Assembly (NCBI RefSeq): GCF_000801105.2
Contig: NC_079516.1
Coordinates: 53,427,265-53,491,264, forward strand
DNA from: Raphanus sativus
Lineage: Eukaryota; Streptophyta; Magnoliopsida; Brassicales; Brassicaceae
Direction of reading: 5' to 3'
Length of the DNA stretch: 64,000 nt
Shown here in pieces: positions 45,181 to 60,734 of the stretch; within the stretch, counting starts at the first letter, position 1; each line of letters opens with the position of its first letter. The notes below the pieces were generated by a model. It had not been told where the DNA came from, searched no databases, and saw only the letters and a list, made by a program, of their open reading frames with translations. The position numbers and the translations under genes are program-made.

Positions 45181-46111
45181 TGCTACTGGAACTGCTTGAG
45201 CTTTAAGGAATTGTAAGACGTCAGTAATGGTAATGAGGTTGCAGGTTTTTCGACTGGGTTGATGTGGCAGTTACAGAATCAGGCTGAGAATGAGTGATCA
45301 TTTAACTCCGACCAGTTTGCTGCTGATCTGTGTAAGATGATGCATAGGAGCAGGCATGATCTTGCCATATAGCCCTCCTTTACAAGTGTGGTACCCCTTG
45401 AATCTGGATTATCTCTTTCAACTCTGGCTTTAGACTTTTGAGCTATTAGCTTGGCTTGAGACGCTTTTCACCAGCAACTTGATGATGCCTTTGTTTCTCT
45501 TAAACAATTTCATGCAACCTCTATAAGATTTTGATTCATTTTCTGTGTTATTTTTGGTTAATTTACTAATAGTTTTTTTTTAAACTCGATTTGATTTTAA
45601 TTAATTTTAAATAATTATTTGGTTTTATATGATTACCAAAAAATACAAAATATTTGTTGAAATATTGTTATAAATAATCAAAATTAGAAAACTTTTAAGA
45701 GAAAAACTGGGGTAAATTGCAATTTGTTTTTGAACTTTGCGTAGATTGAAACCTAAGCAATCTTAAAAACAAATACAAACATTTATATTTTTCCTTCTCG
45801 AGCATCAAAATTATTTTATATTTAAATTCCAACTTAATTTACTTTGTTACGACTATTAGTTTCTAAATTTTACCTTTATTGAATTGATCATACATAATCA
45901 CTTATGCTATTCTAGATTGACATAATCAACTTCAAAACAAAGTATGAACTATGATCATTAACAACTATTAAATAGATCAAAAACTATCATTCTCTTTAAC
46001 ATATATTTATCTTCATATTTTTGAACATATACCAAAAACAATAAAATAAAATGTAAATTCATTTAAGAATAAAATATATGAACCCGGCGCGTAGCGCCGG
46101 AAGACCACTAG

Positions 46112-46375
46112 TGTTATCATAAAACTTAGTTTCTTTTGAGAGCTTGCTGAATTTTTTCCAAACGACATCCCATAATAACAACAAGCAGAAAAATAGTCAT
46201 AACAAACACTCCGGATATAACCAGCGGGGTTGGCTTGGTGGTGTTGAGGGAGCTTCGGCCCCAATACGCACCTGGGTTCGAACCGCTGGCCAAGCAATTG
46301 GGGTATCTAATTCCCCATAGTACCAAATGGTCCGCCTCGCGCCGAGGGGTTGGCCCCTGGGGGTGGAAGTCCCTC

Positions 46376-46408
<33 letters not shown>

Positions 46409-46470
46409 ACTTCGGATACATAAATAAAGTCAAGCAGACATATTCTTTTCTTTTAAACTCAGCGTTCAAC
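46112..46470 (-). pseudogene. 3' end of an unidentified membrane-protein gene, interrupted by a SINE
   Basis: On the minus strand the sequence GVFVMTIFLLVVIMGCRLEK followed by IQQALKRN and a stop reads as a final transmembrane helix with a short basic tail. Removing the SINE (46218-46404 plus one target copy) joins this in frame to DFIYVS upstream, lengthening the hydrophobic segment. An in-frame stop a few codons before suggests an intron boundary or decay. The parent gene is not recognised. Confidence 0.5.
46218..46404 (+). mobile_element. tRNA-derived SINE, plus strand
   Basis: The A box (TTGGCTTGGTGGTGTTGAGG) and B box (GGGTTCGAACC) are clear. A pure A run of about 32 nt (46376-46407) forms the tail. 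The target duplication is AAACACTCCGGATA at 46204-46217 and AAACACTTCGGATA at 46405-46418, one mismatch. The body is about 160 bp. The long intact A tail suggests a young copy. Confidence 0.92.
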
Positions 46471-49087
<2,617 letters not shown>

Positions 49088-49467
49088 AAGTGTTTTTTGT
49101 CCCTTTCTGTTTCTTCATCAAAGGAGAAAGTGTACCACCCTGTCTTTGTTCTTGATAGTTTTTTTGAGTTATTGACTACTATGGAGTCTTGCTTTTGAGT
49201 TTACAAAGAGATGATAAAATTTACTAAGTTATTAGACCCGAAGTCTTTATATTCTCCACATCTTTTGTACCAAAATATGAAAAAAGAGGACTGTGGTACT
49301 TCTTTGATCTTATTTGAAAAGAAACTAGAAGGAAACCAAATAATGATATTGTCATATTACCTCATGTTAAATCTTTCTAATATGAATGAGAATTGAAAAC
49401 CAAAATGGTATTAAAAGTAACACAACATGTCAGCAAATACATATCCTCCTATCTATAGTTACAACAC
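49088..49467. other. Convergent 3' spacer between DIM1A and CKI1
   Basis: About 380 bp shared by the two 3' UTRs. No other feature is seen. Confidence 0.6.
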
Positions 49468-52400
49468 CTACTCAGCAGTTGCATGTACAGTCCTCTTGCT
49501 ATCGATTTCTCTTATGATCTTCCCAAGTTGGTTCTGATTCATGTCTTTCTCTAAGAAGGCGTCCATTCCAGCTTGTATGGCTTCTTTTGCTTCCCTTGAG
49601 CCAGGATCATGACCTGATACAGCTATAATTGGTATATGCACACCATACTTCCTCTCCACTTTTCTAATCTCTCTGGTTGTTTCATATCCATCCATCTCTG
49701 GCATCTGTACACAAAGAAAGATGTTCATTTACCTGGCAGTGAATCATTTTCTATTGAAAGGCTTATCAATTAGATTACCTGGCAATCCATGAATATGTAG
49801 TCAAACGGAAGCACATCTACTACTGAACCTTGTTGTGTAAGCCATTCACTGACTAATCTCACAGCTTCTTTCCCATTGTCGCATTGTCTGACATCTGATA
49901 CTCCCATCTTCTTCAGCTTTCTTGTTGCAACTGAAGACGTTATACGATTGTCATCAACCACCATAACTCTTTTTCCTTTTAAGAGTGCATCATAGCTCGC
50001 ATTGGACATTCCTTGCTCGTCCCCTGAGTTCCCAACTGGCTTTGGAACAGTACGTACTGACTTGCCTAGTTTTTTGTTATACCTTGAGCTCGATTCTTCT
50101 TGGATCTCACAACTCGTAGTACCCTTTGGTGATGTCGCTGCTGCTGCAACAAGAGTATGTCTAAGTAGTGATTCTCTTTGCAGCTCTTGCTTAGGAACGA
50201 TTCCTCCAAGTTCAGGCAGCATCTTCAGCATTCTGTTAAGACGTGATCCGTGCAAAGGCTTCAAACAACAAATGTCCCCTCTCTCACTTCCACGGCCGTT
50301 AGGTTCGTTAAGCCAAACAACTTTACAGACTACGCCATGGTGCAAGCCTCTACGGAACTGTTCGACAATGTCGTCCATCTCAGGAAACGGTCCAGCGTTT
50401 GCATCAATCATCAGAAGGACGAATGCAGAGAAACTAGCGCTTCTCCTTCGAGGAATCTGACTTCTGGAATCAACACCATCCATCCCAATCAAAGGCAACT
50501 CCCTCGAGCTCGTACTTGATAACTCGTTTCTCAAACTAGACTCCATGGAACTCTGTGGTGAAAACCCAAAGAGTCTCTCCAAGGCCTGACTCAGATGCTC
50601 CCATTTCTCCACCACAGTGACTTTGATCCCAAGAATCTTTATGCTCTTCTCTGTGACTCTCCTCCGTTCTTCATCTTTTATCAGGAGAACCACTCGTGAA
50701 GCTTCCTGCTTCGGACTTGAGCTGAGACAGTTGTTGAATCTAGGGCTCAGGTGCTGACGTATGTTCATGCTACCACCACCTCCCACCAGAGAAGAAGTGT
50801 TTATAGTCAGACCGACGTTTGGAGTGGTTATGTAATCTCCTCCTCCTGCTTCAACGTCACTCACCGGAGGAGTCTCTGAGGTTATCAGCAGAACATTGAA
50901 CTGGAAACAGGTTCCCTTCTCTCCCATCGCCTTGTCGGTGATGCTTATCTCTCCTCCCATTAATCTAACCAGAGACTGCACAATGCCGAGTCCTAGACCA
51001 GTGCCTTGTTGTCCTCGAGCTGTTTCTCTTACCTGAACATAGTTCTCAAACACTGACTTACGCATCTCCACGGGTATCCCTTTCCCTGTGTCGTCCACCT
51101 CAAACACAAACTCCATCGTGTTCGCATTGTTTCTTATGGAGTTAGATATCTCCTTCTCATAGGTTGATGAAGAAGAAGAAGAAGACTGGTCTTTGTTCAT
51201 GCACAACATAAGCTTTGAAAACATGGATACAGTACTTCCTTTAGGTTCAGATGCCAAGACAACAGAGCTCTTGGGACCTGGCTTCTGAGCCCAAGCTCTG
51301 ATCGATATGTGCCCTTCCACTGTGAATTTCACCGCATTGCTCACGAGATTGTTCAGGATTTGCTTGAGCTTGCCACTGTCACCTCTCACATTCGAGGATT
51401 TTAAGATTGAGCCGTCGTGAAGATCCAAAACCACGTCAACCTTTTTCTTCATCGCCGTAGGATGGAAGAAGTCGACCACGTCTTCAAGAAGCTTGGCTAG
51501 GTTGAACTCTTCTTCCTCTAACTGCATCTTCCCGCTTTCGATTTTGCTCATGTCCAATACTGAGTTAAGCAGACCTGTTACAGCAACATGACAAGAAGAG
51601 TTAGCGACAAAAGTGACTAAACGCATAAACAGCGGTCTGAAACATTAGCCTTGGCCTCCAAAATTTTTATAAGTATTTTATCTCTCAAATGACGAAAAAA
51701 ACATTTTATTAAAATTCTTTAAAAAAAATGTTTATAGTCTCTAAAATCTCAGATCCTGCCATGCGCATAAGATTGAAAGCTTTAAGAATCAAGAGACTTA
51801 CCAACGAGATCCTTGGTGCATACATTCATTTGCTGAAGACTAGCGTCTACGTCAGAGCCAGGCTTAACTTCTTGACGGCAGAGATCAATCAGACCTGTGA
51901 TACCTGCAAGGGAACCTCTAATGTCGTGGCTAGCTTGTGCAAACGCTTGACTCTTGTTCATGCTCTTCCTCTCAGCTTGTTGTGTTGCTTCCATTTGGTT
52001 TATCAGCGTTGAACGTATATCCATCTCTCTTCTTGCTGCTCTCGCCATAAACACAACAAACCCTAGAGGCCAGAAGATGGCATAAAAAGCCATAAAAATA
52101 AGCATGTACATAGCCGCATGACTGATGCTTGTTCCTATTCCTTTGTTGGGAGACATTAACGTGTAAGTCTGATTAAAAAAAAAAGAACATTAGAAGAAGG
52201 TCAGAAACAAAGTGATGAATCAATCTATTGCACAGAAGATGATATAAACATTTACCAGAGGCACGCCAGAAACTTCAAGAACTGAGCAATAAGCTTCGAA
52301 TTTGGATCCTTTGATCTCCTTCACCCCACCGGAACTGCAATCTCTGGGGGTGAAGGAAGAAGCATTTTGTGAACTTTCAAGAACAAGCACAGTTCCATCC

Positions 52401-53769
52401 TTAGTCCACATGCAAATCTCTCCACCGTGAAGATCCAAACGGTTCAATGCATCGGTTAAATATTTAACCGGAAACCCTAACGAAACAACTCCTTTCTTGC
52501 TGTCCAAGCTAACCACTCTCTGAAACAGTTTTTCGTTATCATCTCCTCCCAAACCAGTTCCCACAAAGGCCGTAGTGTGATCTCTCTCTGCTGCATGGAA
52601 CCAATCTGTATTAGTTACATTTAACGGCTGAGATCTTGTTGCATCACCGATAAGAAGACCGGTTCTCTGATCAATGGTTTGAGTGTACCAACTGTAATCT
52701 CCACCGCTTGAATTGGCAAAAACTGTGAAACTTGTGTTTAATCCTGTTATGTAAGAAAACAAGAGGCCGTCTGTACTAATATACGACACTTGTGAGACTT
52801 GAGGGAACGTTGAGTAAGCTTGAAACAACACTGGTGCGATCTGTAAATTACAATATCAACACACAACAACAGTTATGTATATTGAAAAAAAAGCTACATC
52901 ATTTATGTAATAACTATATAGTCATATAAACAATATTAATCAAATTAATGAACAACCTGTGTTTGAATCTCAGTAAAAGGTGTATTGTTGTTGGTGATAG
53001 AAGAGTCTATAACTCTTGCTAAACTGATTGTAGATGAGTTCGTCTTTGGATAGATAAATTTTCCGATGATTTCGATTTCAGAAACTAGACTTGATCGGAG
53101 ATCTTCAGTGAGTAAATCTACGTTGTTTCTTATGTTCTTGGTTGCTATACACCATATCACAATCGGTATTGTCCCAAAAACAACCTAGAAAAAAAATTGT
53201 TTGTGAACAACAAGCTAGATAGTTATTCACCAAATATATATGATATATATGTATACACATAAAAATACAACATTTAGATAATTTCTATAGGTAATCATGC
53301 AGTTCTTATATGATATTTATGATTCTTCTGTGCGGAAAGGATATATAGAATCAAAAACTTATTTGATATCATCAACACAGCTCAAAAGATTATATCTCAT
53401 TATTGAGTTCGGCTGGTAAAACACATTAAGCCATAAAGTCTTCCAAATAATGAATTGGATTGTCGAGGATGAGCAAACAATGTTGAAGTACCCAGAGTTA
53501 ATACGATCTCAGATCAAACGCTCATTCAGAACAAAAGAAGAAGAAGGAAAACTAAATCCTAAAACCCTAAAGGCACGGCAAAAAAATAACACACGAAACA
53601 ATCAACAACATATTAATCCATAAAAACCCTAAAGGCATGGCAAAACAAAACACTGTCAAGTAACCAATTTTTTATGATAAAAATAATTTGAAGATACACA
53701 AAAAATAATTACCAGGAGGATGAGGCTGACTAATGGACGAGAAGAAACAAACTTTGTAACTTTCACCAT
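49468..53769 (-). CDS. CKI1: CKI1, hybrid histidine kinase
   Basis: CKI1 is a plasma-membrane/ER hybrid sensor kinase that feeds the cytokinin phosphorelay without binding cytokinin and specifies central-cell fate in the female gametophyte. Six exons, 53713-53769, 52957-53184, 52256-52840, 51802-52168, 49779-51574 and 49468-49704, join in frame to 1,089 residues (1,122 in Arabidopsis). In order: TM1 near 13-35, an extracellular region with N-glycosylation-like sites, TM2 near 305-333, the phospho-acceptor His at about 371 in ASHDIRGSL, N box LNNLVSNAVKFT, G boxes DTGKGIP and GTGLGLGIV, a long divergent linker, and a C-terminal receiver with VMVVDD, phospho-acceptor Asp at about 1009 in FMDCQ (split from MPEMDG by the last intron) and the conserved Lys-loop region IIAVSGHD. 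All catalytic residues I checked are present. Confidence 0.96.
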
Positions 53770-54969
53770 CACTTCTGTAGATTTGAAGATCCACAAAACA
53801 AAAACAAGAAAAATCAATTTAATTAATAAGTGTATCTCTTTATCCTTTCCATACTTTGATTCTCAAGATCCTTTTCTATATATATTTTCTTACAAAATTT
53901 TGGCAAAACAATATATAACTTTCTCATTAAGAATAATTGCCAATAAAGTACCACTCTTAACCGTGTTTTAAAGACGTTAAAGTACTTAGTTCTAAAAAAC
54001 CCTAGAAAACTGCTCATCTCTTTCAGTGTCTCCTGCTAGCAGCTACTAATCTTTGTATCTCAAAAGAGAATTTTCACTTGATCCTTTTCTGTAATCTCGA
54101 TTATTGGTTAAACCTTTAAACAGTTTGATCTTTGATATTCTTTTCAAAAAGTATCGGTGGACATAGGAATATATGTATATACAGAATACCATATTTGACA
54201 ACAAAGAAATATAAAATACTGTAGATTATGTAAATCTCCACCAAATAAATTAAAATCTTATCAAATTCAAGTACAATAAGAACATGTATGAATATATAGT
54301 ATCTATTACAAAGGGAGAAAAGGAAGGTTAATACAAACAAATCATAGTAATATATAAAAGCATATTTGATTTGAGAAAGCAATCTCAGGCATTAGCCACT
54401 AGGATTTAAGTTTTGACAATATATCTCTTGCGAACAATTGAAAATCATGTAAATCATTGTACATGTAAACCTTAGATAACACGAAAATGGGTATCTTTGT
54501 GGCTATAATATAATATAACCTTTGTGAAAGTGCAATGTGACATTGAGTGAATTGTGAATAGAAGATAAAAGTGCTGATGACATTCTTTATAGTATAATTG
54601 ATGTATATATATATGCGATTGTTGATATATGTATGTGTTATGATGAACATACAATATATATATATATGTAGAAAATCGAGCAGGCTGGCTTTTGATTTTG
54701 GAAATAGACAATTTTATTTTAGGTTTGATATTACATCTAGTAAATATGAAGTATTATTGATATATTAAATAAATAAATAACAAAGCTGTGGAATAAGGGA
54801 TGGTTGAAAATTGAAATATTTTTTATAAAATAATTATGAAACGTTTAAAGTTAAATGTTTATAGTAGTCATGTTTTTAGTTTTATTTTAGCATAATTCAT
54901 GGTGCATGAGATATTTTAGATTTTAAAATAATTGTAAAATCAATTATATATGTCCAACAAAATTATTAA
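53770..54969. promoter_or_regulatory. CKI1 upstream region
   Basis: A 5' UTR and promoter are expected here. The sequence is AT-rich with short ORFs only. Confidence 0.4.
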
Positions 54970-55890
54970 TAGACTATTATTAGTCTTTTATTTTGGAATA
55001 GTTATAAATTAAGATATTAAAATTAATTTAAAATCTATGATCTCTTAAAAAAGTTTGAATAAGAACGATAATCTATCAATTACTAAAGACGAACAAGATT
55101 ATATGATATTAATAAAATTTATTTCAGTATACAAAAGAAAAAATTTTGGTTTTCTTTTTATTTATTTTTAAAATAATAAAATTTGACATAGTAATTATGA
55201 TTTTGTAAAATTACTATTAACATATTAAAGTATTCAATATTTTTTTAAAATTGATAAAATAGATTATACTGGTAAATTATATCAAATAAAGATAATTAAA
55301 TTGCTATATGATTAAATAGTATAACTAATAGGATGAGAATTCTCTAAAACTCAAATTAGACAATTATATTATTAAATTAATTTTGATTTATCTAAAATAA
55401 TTATAATAATATGTATGAAAAAAATCATTGAAAGTCAGGCTTGGAATGAAGTCGTATCTAAAATCATTATTAGTCTTTCATGTTGAATCAGTCATAAATT
55501 ATAATATCAAAAATTAATTTAAATTTAATGATATTTTAATATTTAAATACAGAAAATAATCTATAAATTAATAAAGTCAAACAAGATGATTTATATCAAT
55601 AAAATATATGTCGATAAACAAAATTAAAAACTTGTTTTCCTTTTTTATTTATTTTTATCTAATTTCAAAAATAGAAAAAATTGGCATAGTATTATGATGT
55701 TATAAGATTATTCTTAAACATATTAAAATTATTCAGTATTTTTTTATAAAATATATTATTGATATATAATGTAAAATAATGATAGTTAAACAAATGGATA
55801 ATGAAATAGTATAATTAATAGGATGAATCAGTGAGAATGTTTTCAGACTGAAATTAAAACTAAAAATTTTATATTAAATTAATCATATCT
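54970..55890. repeat. Diverged tandem duplication of a 430-bp AT-rich unit
   Basis: 54970-55405 and 55461-55890 follow each other in the same order of words: ATTATTAGTCTTT, TAAATTA.AATAT, AATCTAT.AATTA, ACAAGAT.ATAT.AT, TTTTTATTTATTTTTA, GGCATAGTA or GACATAGTA, AACATATTAAA.T, and AGTATAA.TAATAGGATGA. They are clearly homologous but diverged, with many small indels. This is probably an old transposon or satellite-like dimer. Confidence 0.7.
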
Positions 55891-56710
55891 AAAATATTTA
55901 TAAGAATACTTAAAATTTCAAAATTAATTTATTGAAAGTTAGCATTGGAGTTGAATTTTATTTTAATTTGCAAAATTTCCAAGAGTCGTAAAATAGTATT
56001 CCATTTGTTGATAATTTTACACACAATCCAAAACCCATGGATTAATGTCCAGCAATATTTCTTTTTGTTAAATGAGAATAAACTTATTAGAGCCAGGTGT
56101 CCAGCAATATCATGATAAAATATTAATAAAGTATGTTGAAATATATGATTTAGTTTTCATGTTTTCTAATTTTGAGACTACATAATGAAGTAAATATTAC
56201 TAATATACTTATAAAAAGGTAAAAATTATTTCTTACAAGAATTTCCCCTGTCCATATAAAATTAACAATGCTTTCAGTATTTCATGTTAAGTGTATAATC
56301 ATACTATTTTATATAACTATTCTGAAGTTTGTAAATAACATTTTTACTTGATCAATAAATTTGAAATTTCATAAAAAAAAAAAAACTATTCTGATTAAGA
56401 ATTCAAGAAGGTCTGGTTTGTGTTTTCCAAAAAAGGACTGGTTAGTGGTTAGTGTATTTCAGAAAGGGGGGCAGAATTTGTTCGTTCTTTGTTATTTTTT
56501 TGTAAAATTGTCTTTCCTAGCTAGCATCACCAACCAACACTCAAACCCCATAGAACGTTGGAATCTACTTCAGGTTTCATGAAAATAAGAAAATGAGATT
56601 CTTACACATTTTAATGAATGATTTCTAATGCTGAAAATAATTATATTATAACGATCATAGAACAAAAAATTATACAAATAAAATAAAAAGTGCATTAAAT
56701 ACACAAAAAA

Positions 56711-58053
56711 CTAGGTGATTCTCCCGTGCTCATGCACGGAAATAAATATTTACAAATAAGTACTTTACTTTGTTTGTTTATATGTTTTAAATAATCTTTT
56801 ATTTGTATCTATAAAAAATTGGATTAAATATCTTTATGTTTTAAGCATGATATTTTGTATTATTTCAATTTTTTGAGTTGTATATAGACGGTTAAATTAA
56901 TGATGTTTTTTCTCATTAGGTTAAAATTATCGTATTAGTAGGTAATTCAGTTTATCCTCTTATATTTGTAAATATTTTCATAAAATTTTGTATAATTTGA
57001 TATATCTTATTTAAAAAAATAGAAAAAAGTAAATCAGATATTCATTAATAAACATAACTTGTAAAATATTGAAAATTTATTCACGTATATGAATATATGC
57101 AAAATAGATACGTCATAATAATTGGTTGATTTAATTGTTCATATTTTGATTGATTTCATTACTTGCATTTGGTATATTGGCCTATATCATTTTTTAATCA
57201 TAATGTTTTGGTTATAATTAGACTAAAATAAAACGATTTTGCTAATTAATTTATTTAGTTTACCTTAGGTTCATAAATATAATTATGTATAATTTATATA
57301 TGTTTTTGATAAAATATATAAGTCTATATTTTAAAATTTGATAGATATTTTCTGTTTTTTATGTTTTTGGAAAAATATGAAGAAAAATACAAATAAATTT
57401 CGTTTATGTATAATCAATCTTTTTATTCTAGAAATAGTATTATCTTATAGAAAAATGTCTAAATTATTTTATTAATATTATATATTTTTTTCTTATCAAT
57501 ATTTTAATACAAATTTGATTTAACTGAACATTAAAATTAAGATAAAAACAATTTTGTTTATTTTGAATTATATTTAAGAATGTGCATGTATATATTTAAA
57601 ATTATAATATTAGCTAGATTTTTCTATCCATTTATTTTAATTAAATATATTAAATAAATATGTAAAATTGCATAATTGTCAAAAATTAAAATTAAAAATA
57701 TATATAAAATCTGTAGATATATATAAGAAACTAATGATTTTACGATTTAAAGTTTAATTTTGTATAATTTTCTAAAAATATGTATATATTTTTGAAATAT
57801 TTTTAATTTAAATGATACTTCGAAATTTGAAATGCTATAATTGAATATATTTATTTTAATGATGATTTATGAGTTATTACCATATTTTTAAAAAGTCCAA
57901 ATATATATAAATCGACAAAAATATAATATATGAGTTATTACATATTTTTAAAAGTTTATCAAAAATATAAATTAACATTAAATATGATTTTTCATGTCAT
58001 ATTAATCTTTAAAACATGTTATCAATTTTAGTAGTCATGTCACAATTGTTAAT
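56711..58053 (-). mobile_element. Minus-strand Helitron-like element, copy 1 (5' end lost)
   Basis: On the minus strand the 3' terminus reads as a hairpin CCGTGC-ATGA-GCACGG, then GAGAATCAC and CTAG (56711-56714), followed by T in the flank. That is a Helitron 3' end. The interior is over 75 per cent A+T. Its upstream part is homologous to copy 2 but stops at 58053, where copy 2's 3' end begins. No coding sequence is seen. Confidence 0.6.
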
Positions 58054-58786
58054 CTAGGTGCTTTCCTGCACCATGTGTAGTGATGAATTTTTGAAAGTTA
58101 AATTTTATATTTTAAAATATAATTTATTAATATTATATATTTTATTATTTTTACCAATAATTAATATAAATATCATTAATTAAGCATAAAATTAAGAGAA
58201 AATATTTTTTTATTTTAAATTATATTTAAGAATATATATGTGTATATATAAAGTTAAAATCTTAGATAAAAAATTATTTATTTCATTTGGTTAAATGTAT
58301 TAAATCAACTTGTACTAAATTACTAAAAATCATATAAAATTGTATAGCTATCAAAAATTAAAACTAAATAATATTTACATAATTTGTAGATATCTAAAAG
58401 AAACTAATGATATTACGATTTATTTATTTTTTAATTCAGAAAATTTAGAAACTTTTAGATAATAAAAATTTTATAATTATAAAAGTAAAATTATATAATA
58501 TTTCGAAATTCTAAATATAAATCAAAATATAAATCAAATATTAAATGTAATATATGAGTTATTGCCATATTCTACAAAGATTTCTAAAAATATATATCAG
58601 CATTAAATGTAATTATCCATGTCATATTTAACCATATGACATGTCATCAATTATAACAGCCACGTCACAATTTTTTTTGTTAAAACGATTGTAGAGATGA
58701 CATGTGTCAAAATCACTTCTCAAATATAGTCTAGGGGATACATCTAAAAAACAAATACAGATTTTAAATTTCTATCTTCGTAAGTA
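58054..58786 (-). mobile_element. Minus-strand Helitron-like element, copy 2
   Basis: On the minus strand the 3' end is a GGTGC-GCACC hairpin running directly into CTAG (about 58055-58058). The 5' end may be TCTCTTACTTACGAAGATAG, complement of 58767-58786. Internal stretches (AAACTAATGAT.TTACGATTTA, and the CAAAAATTAAAA block before it) match copy 1 in the same order, so the two copies are head-to-tail relatives. The base after the putative 5' end does not fit the A|TC rule, so the 5' end is tentative. Confidence 0.5.
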
Positions 58787-60672
58787 AGAGAAATTAAATA
58801 CATATTACATATGCGTATATGTATATATATTATTTAAGGGGAAAGGTTAAACTGTGTTTATATTAGCTGATCAAACTCAAACAGTGATCATAAGATGCCG
58901 TCAATGTGTCCGTAGTCCGTTAAGGTGAAATTAGAGTTAAGAGAATATTAGGCCAAGGGAATGTCTTGGACCATATTCGAGCTAAAAATGTTTTGTCCCA
59001 ATCTTTATCTAGACACTACAAAGTGGGGCTAATGTATGAGTGTACCATGTGAAATATGTTTTGACATACTCACAAATCTATGTCCTACGTAGAGCGCATT
59101 GAGGACCATCCACTTATGTGATATACATGTGAGTCTCTATTGCTGTAGATCCTTATGCTTTAAGCCTTTAAGTGTCCCACTCTCATCAATTAGAACCCAT
59201 AAGTCTAATTCCTAAAACACTAATCGTAACCGCCAAACATAGTGCATATTAGCGGCTGGTACTATTAAGATAAGATTATGTCCTGTGATGAGAGAAAAGC
59301 CCATGAAACTATATCATCAAAATCTGTGAATTCAAGACTTTTGTTCACATGTTTTCCCAATTATTGCCATTCGCTTTTTTATCTTTGCTTTCAAGTCCAG
59401 AGTACACCTTTGGATCGATTCTTGTCTCCATAACTACACAATAGATCATTTTCGATATTCCGATCTATTTTCTTTACTTATTTTTTTTTTTTTTATTTCC
59501 GTTGAGTTATTGCATTATTTACAACTTTTCAGCAAAGCATTGCCAAGCTGGTGCTTGAACCTTTTTTGATGCCTTCTTCTACTATTTTTTTTTCTCTTGA
59601 AACTATATAAATGATATACTCTAATCTTTAAGCATGGAAATCAAAAGTTAAACAATGATCTTTTGATTAATGACGTCAAAAAAAGATAAATAACTAATTG
59701 TAAGAATCATATGCAATTGTTTCAGAAGTTTGGTCTTCATTTTAATAGAATCATTATATTCAACGTCAATGTCAGAATGTATTTTGTATAATATTGTAAA
59801 TCAAATCTAAACAACCTCGTTTTCAGAAGCAACTATCTATTTCAAAATAAACGAATAAAACAAAGCATATATTGCTTAACGTATAGATCAAAAAAGCTTT
59901 AATAACAGAGAGAAAAGAAGAAATCGAAAATTTAATATTACTAGTTTGTGAAAAAAATCAGGGCTTTTTGTGGAAGGGCACATGGGATAACTCATTTCCA
60001 CGTGAAACCTAATCCGAGAACACGTGCCTTTCCGCAGAGGTCTATCTAACTTTTTTGATAACTAGTTCAGTTCGACCAGATAGAAAAAAAGAGAGTAGGA
60101 AAATAATAAAAATAAAATAAAATACAAAGAGGTCTAAATTGTGTGAACTTGGGCGTAACTAGATTCTTGGTTTGATGCCCAACGTAAACATCATTTGTTT
60201 TTTAGTAATAGTAAACTACCAAGTAATGGCGTTTGAATTTGAGATTATGATATTTAACTATGTTTGATTAAAAATAGTGTTCATTCGGACACTTATTTTG
60301 TTCTATCTAAAACCCATGTCTTGGGATATGATTCCGTTTGCAGCACCCAAATTATATAATAATAATGAACTGTACGCTGGTTTGAAAAAAGAATTACGTC
60401 TACGAGTCGTTTGGAACCATGCAATGGATGATGGTGTCACTGTAATATATACTGTATTTTGTTTATAAGTATGAGATAATTAAGTTCAAAAAAAAGTATG
60501 AGATAATTGGATATTTGATTTATGAAATGTTTCGTTAGAGCTTCGTATAAATTATTCAAAGATCTTAGTGTTCAAAAAAACAAAATAAAAATTCAAAGAT
60601 CTTTAGTCTATGGGAATCTGTTTCTCAGAAACATACGTACATTTCTTATATGAATTATGCAACGATCAAACA

Positions 60673-60734
<62 letters not shown>

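Larger units (their letters stand above)
43257..46111 (+). mobile_element. Non-autonomous Helitron carrying gene fragments
   Basis: The left end is TCTATAACAATAAAG, preceded by A. The right end is a 7-bp-stem hairpin CCGGCGC-GTA-GCGCCGG (46084-46100), then AAGACCA and CTAG (46108-46111), followed by T. This is the A|TC...CTAG|T structure of Helitrons, which leave no target duplication. Length is 2,855 bp. No Rep/helicase protein is encoded. The interior holds a broken SNF2 ATPase fragment (44283-44520) and other exon-like stretches (43640-43895, 44797-45180) that I cannot identify. The last 500 bp are AT-rich. The insertion interrupts a tandem repeat whose next unit resumes exactly at 46112, which verifies both ends. 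Confidence 0.92.

Noticed and set aside
58860..59330. Possible solo LTR
   Set aside because: The base composition differs from the surroundings, but I found no TG...CA ends with a target duplication.
59972..60033. Imperfect hairpin with GGAAGGGCACATG and CACGTGCCTTTCC arms
   Set aside because: Only 11 of 13 pairs match and there is no other sign of a small-RNA gene. Too weak to list.
60678..60730. (TA)n run as a possible replication origin or matrix attachment site
   Set aside because: A plain dinucleotide microsatellite without additional motifs.
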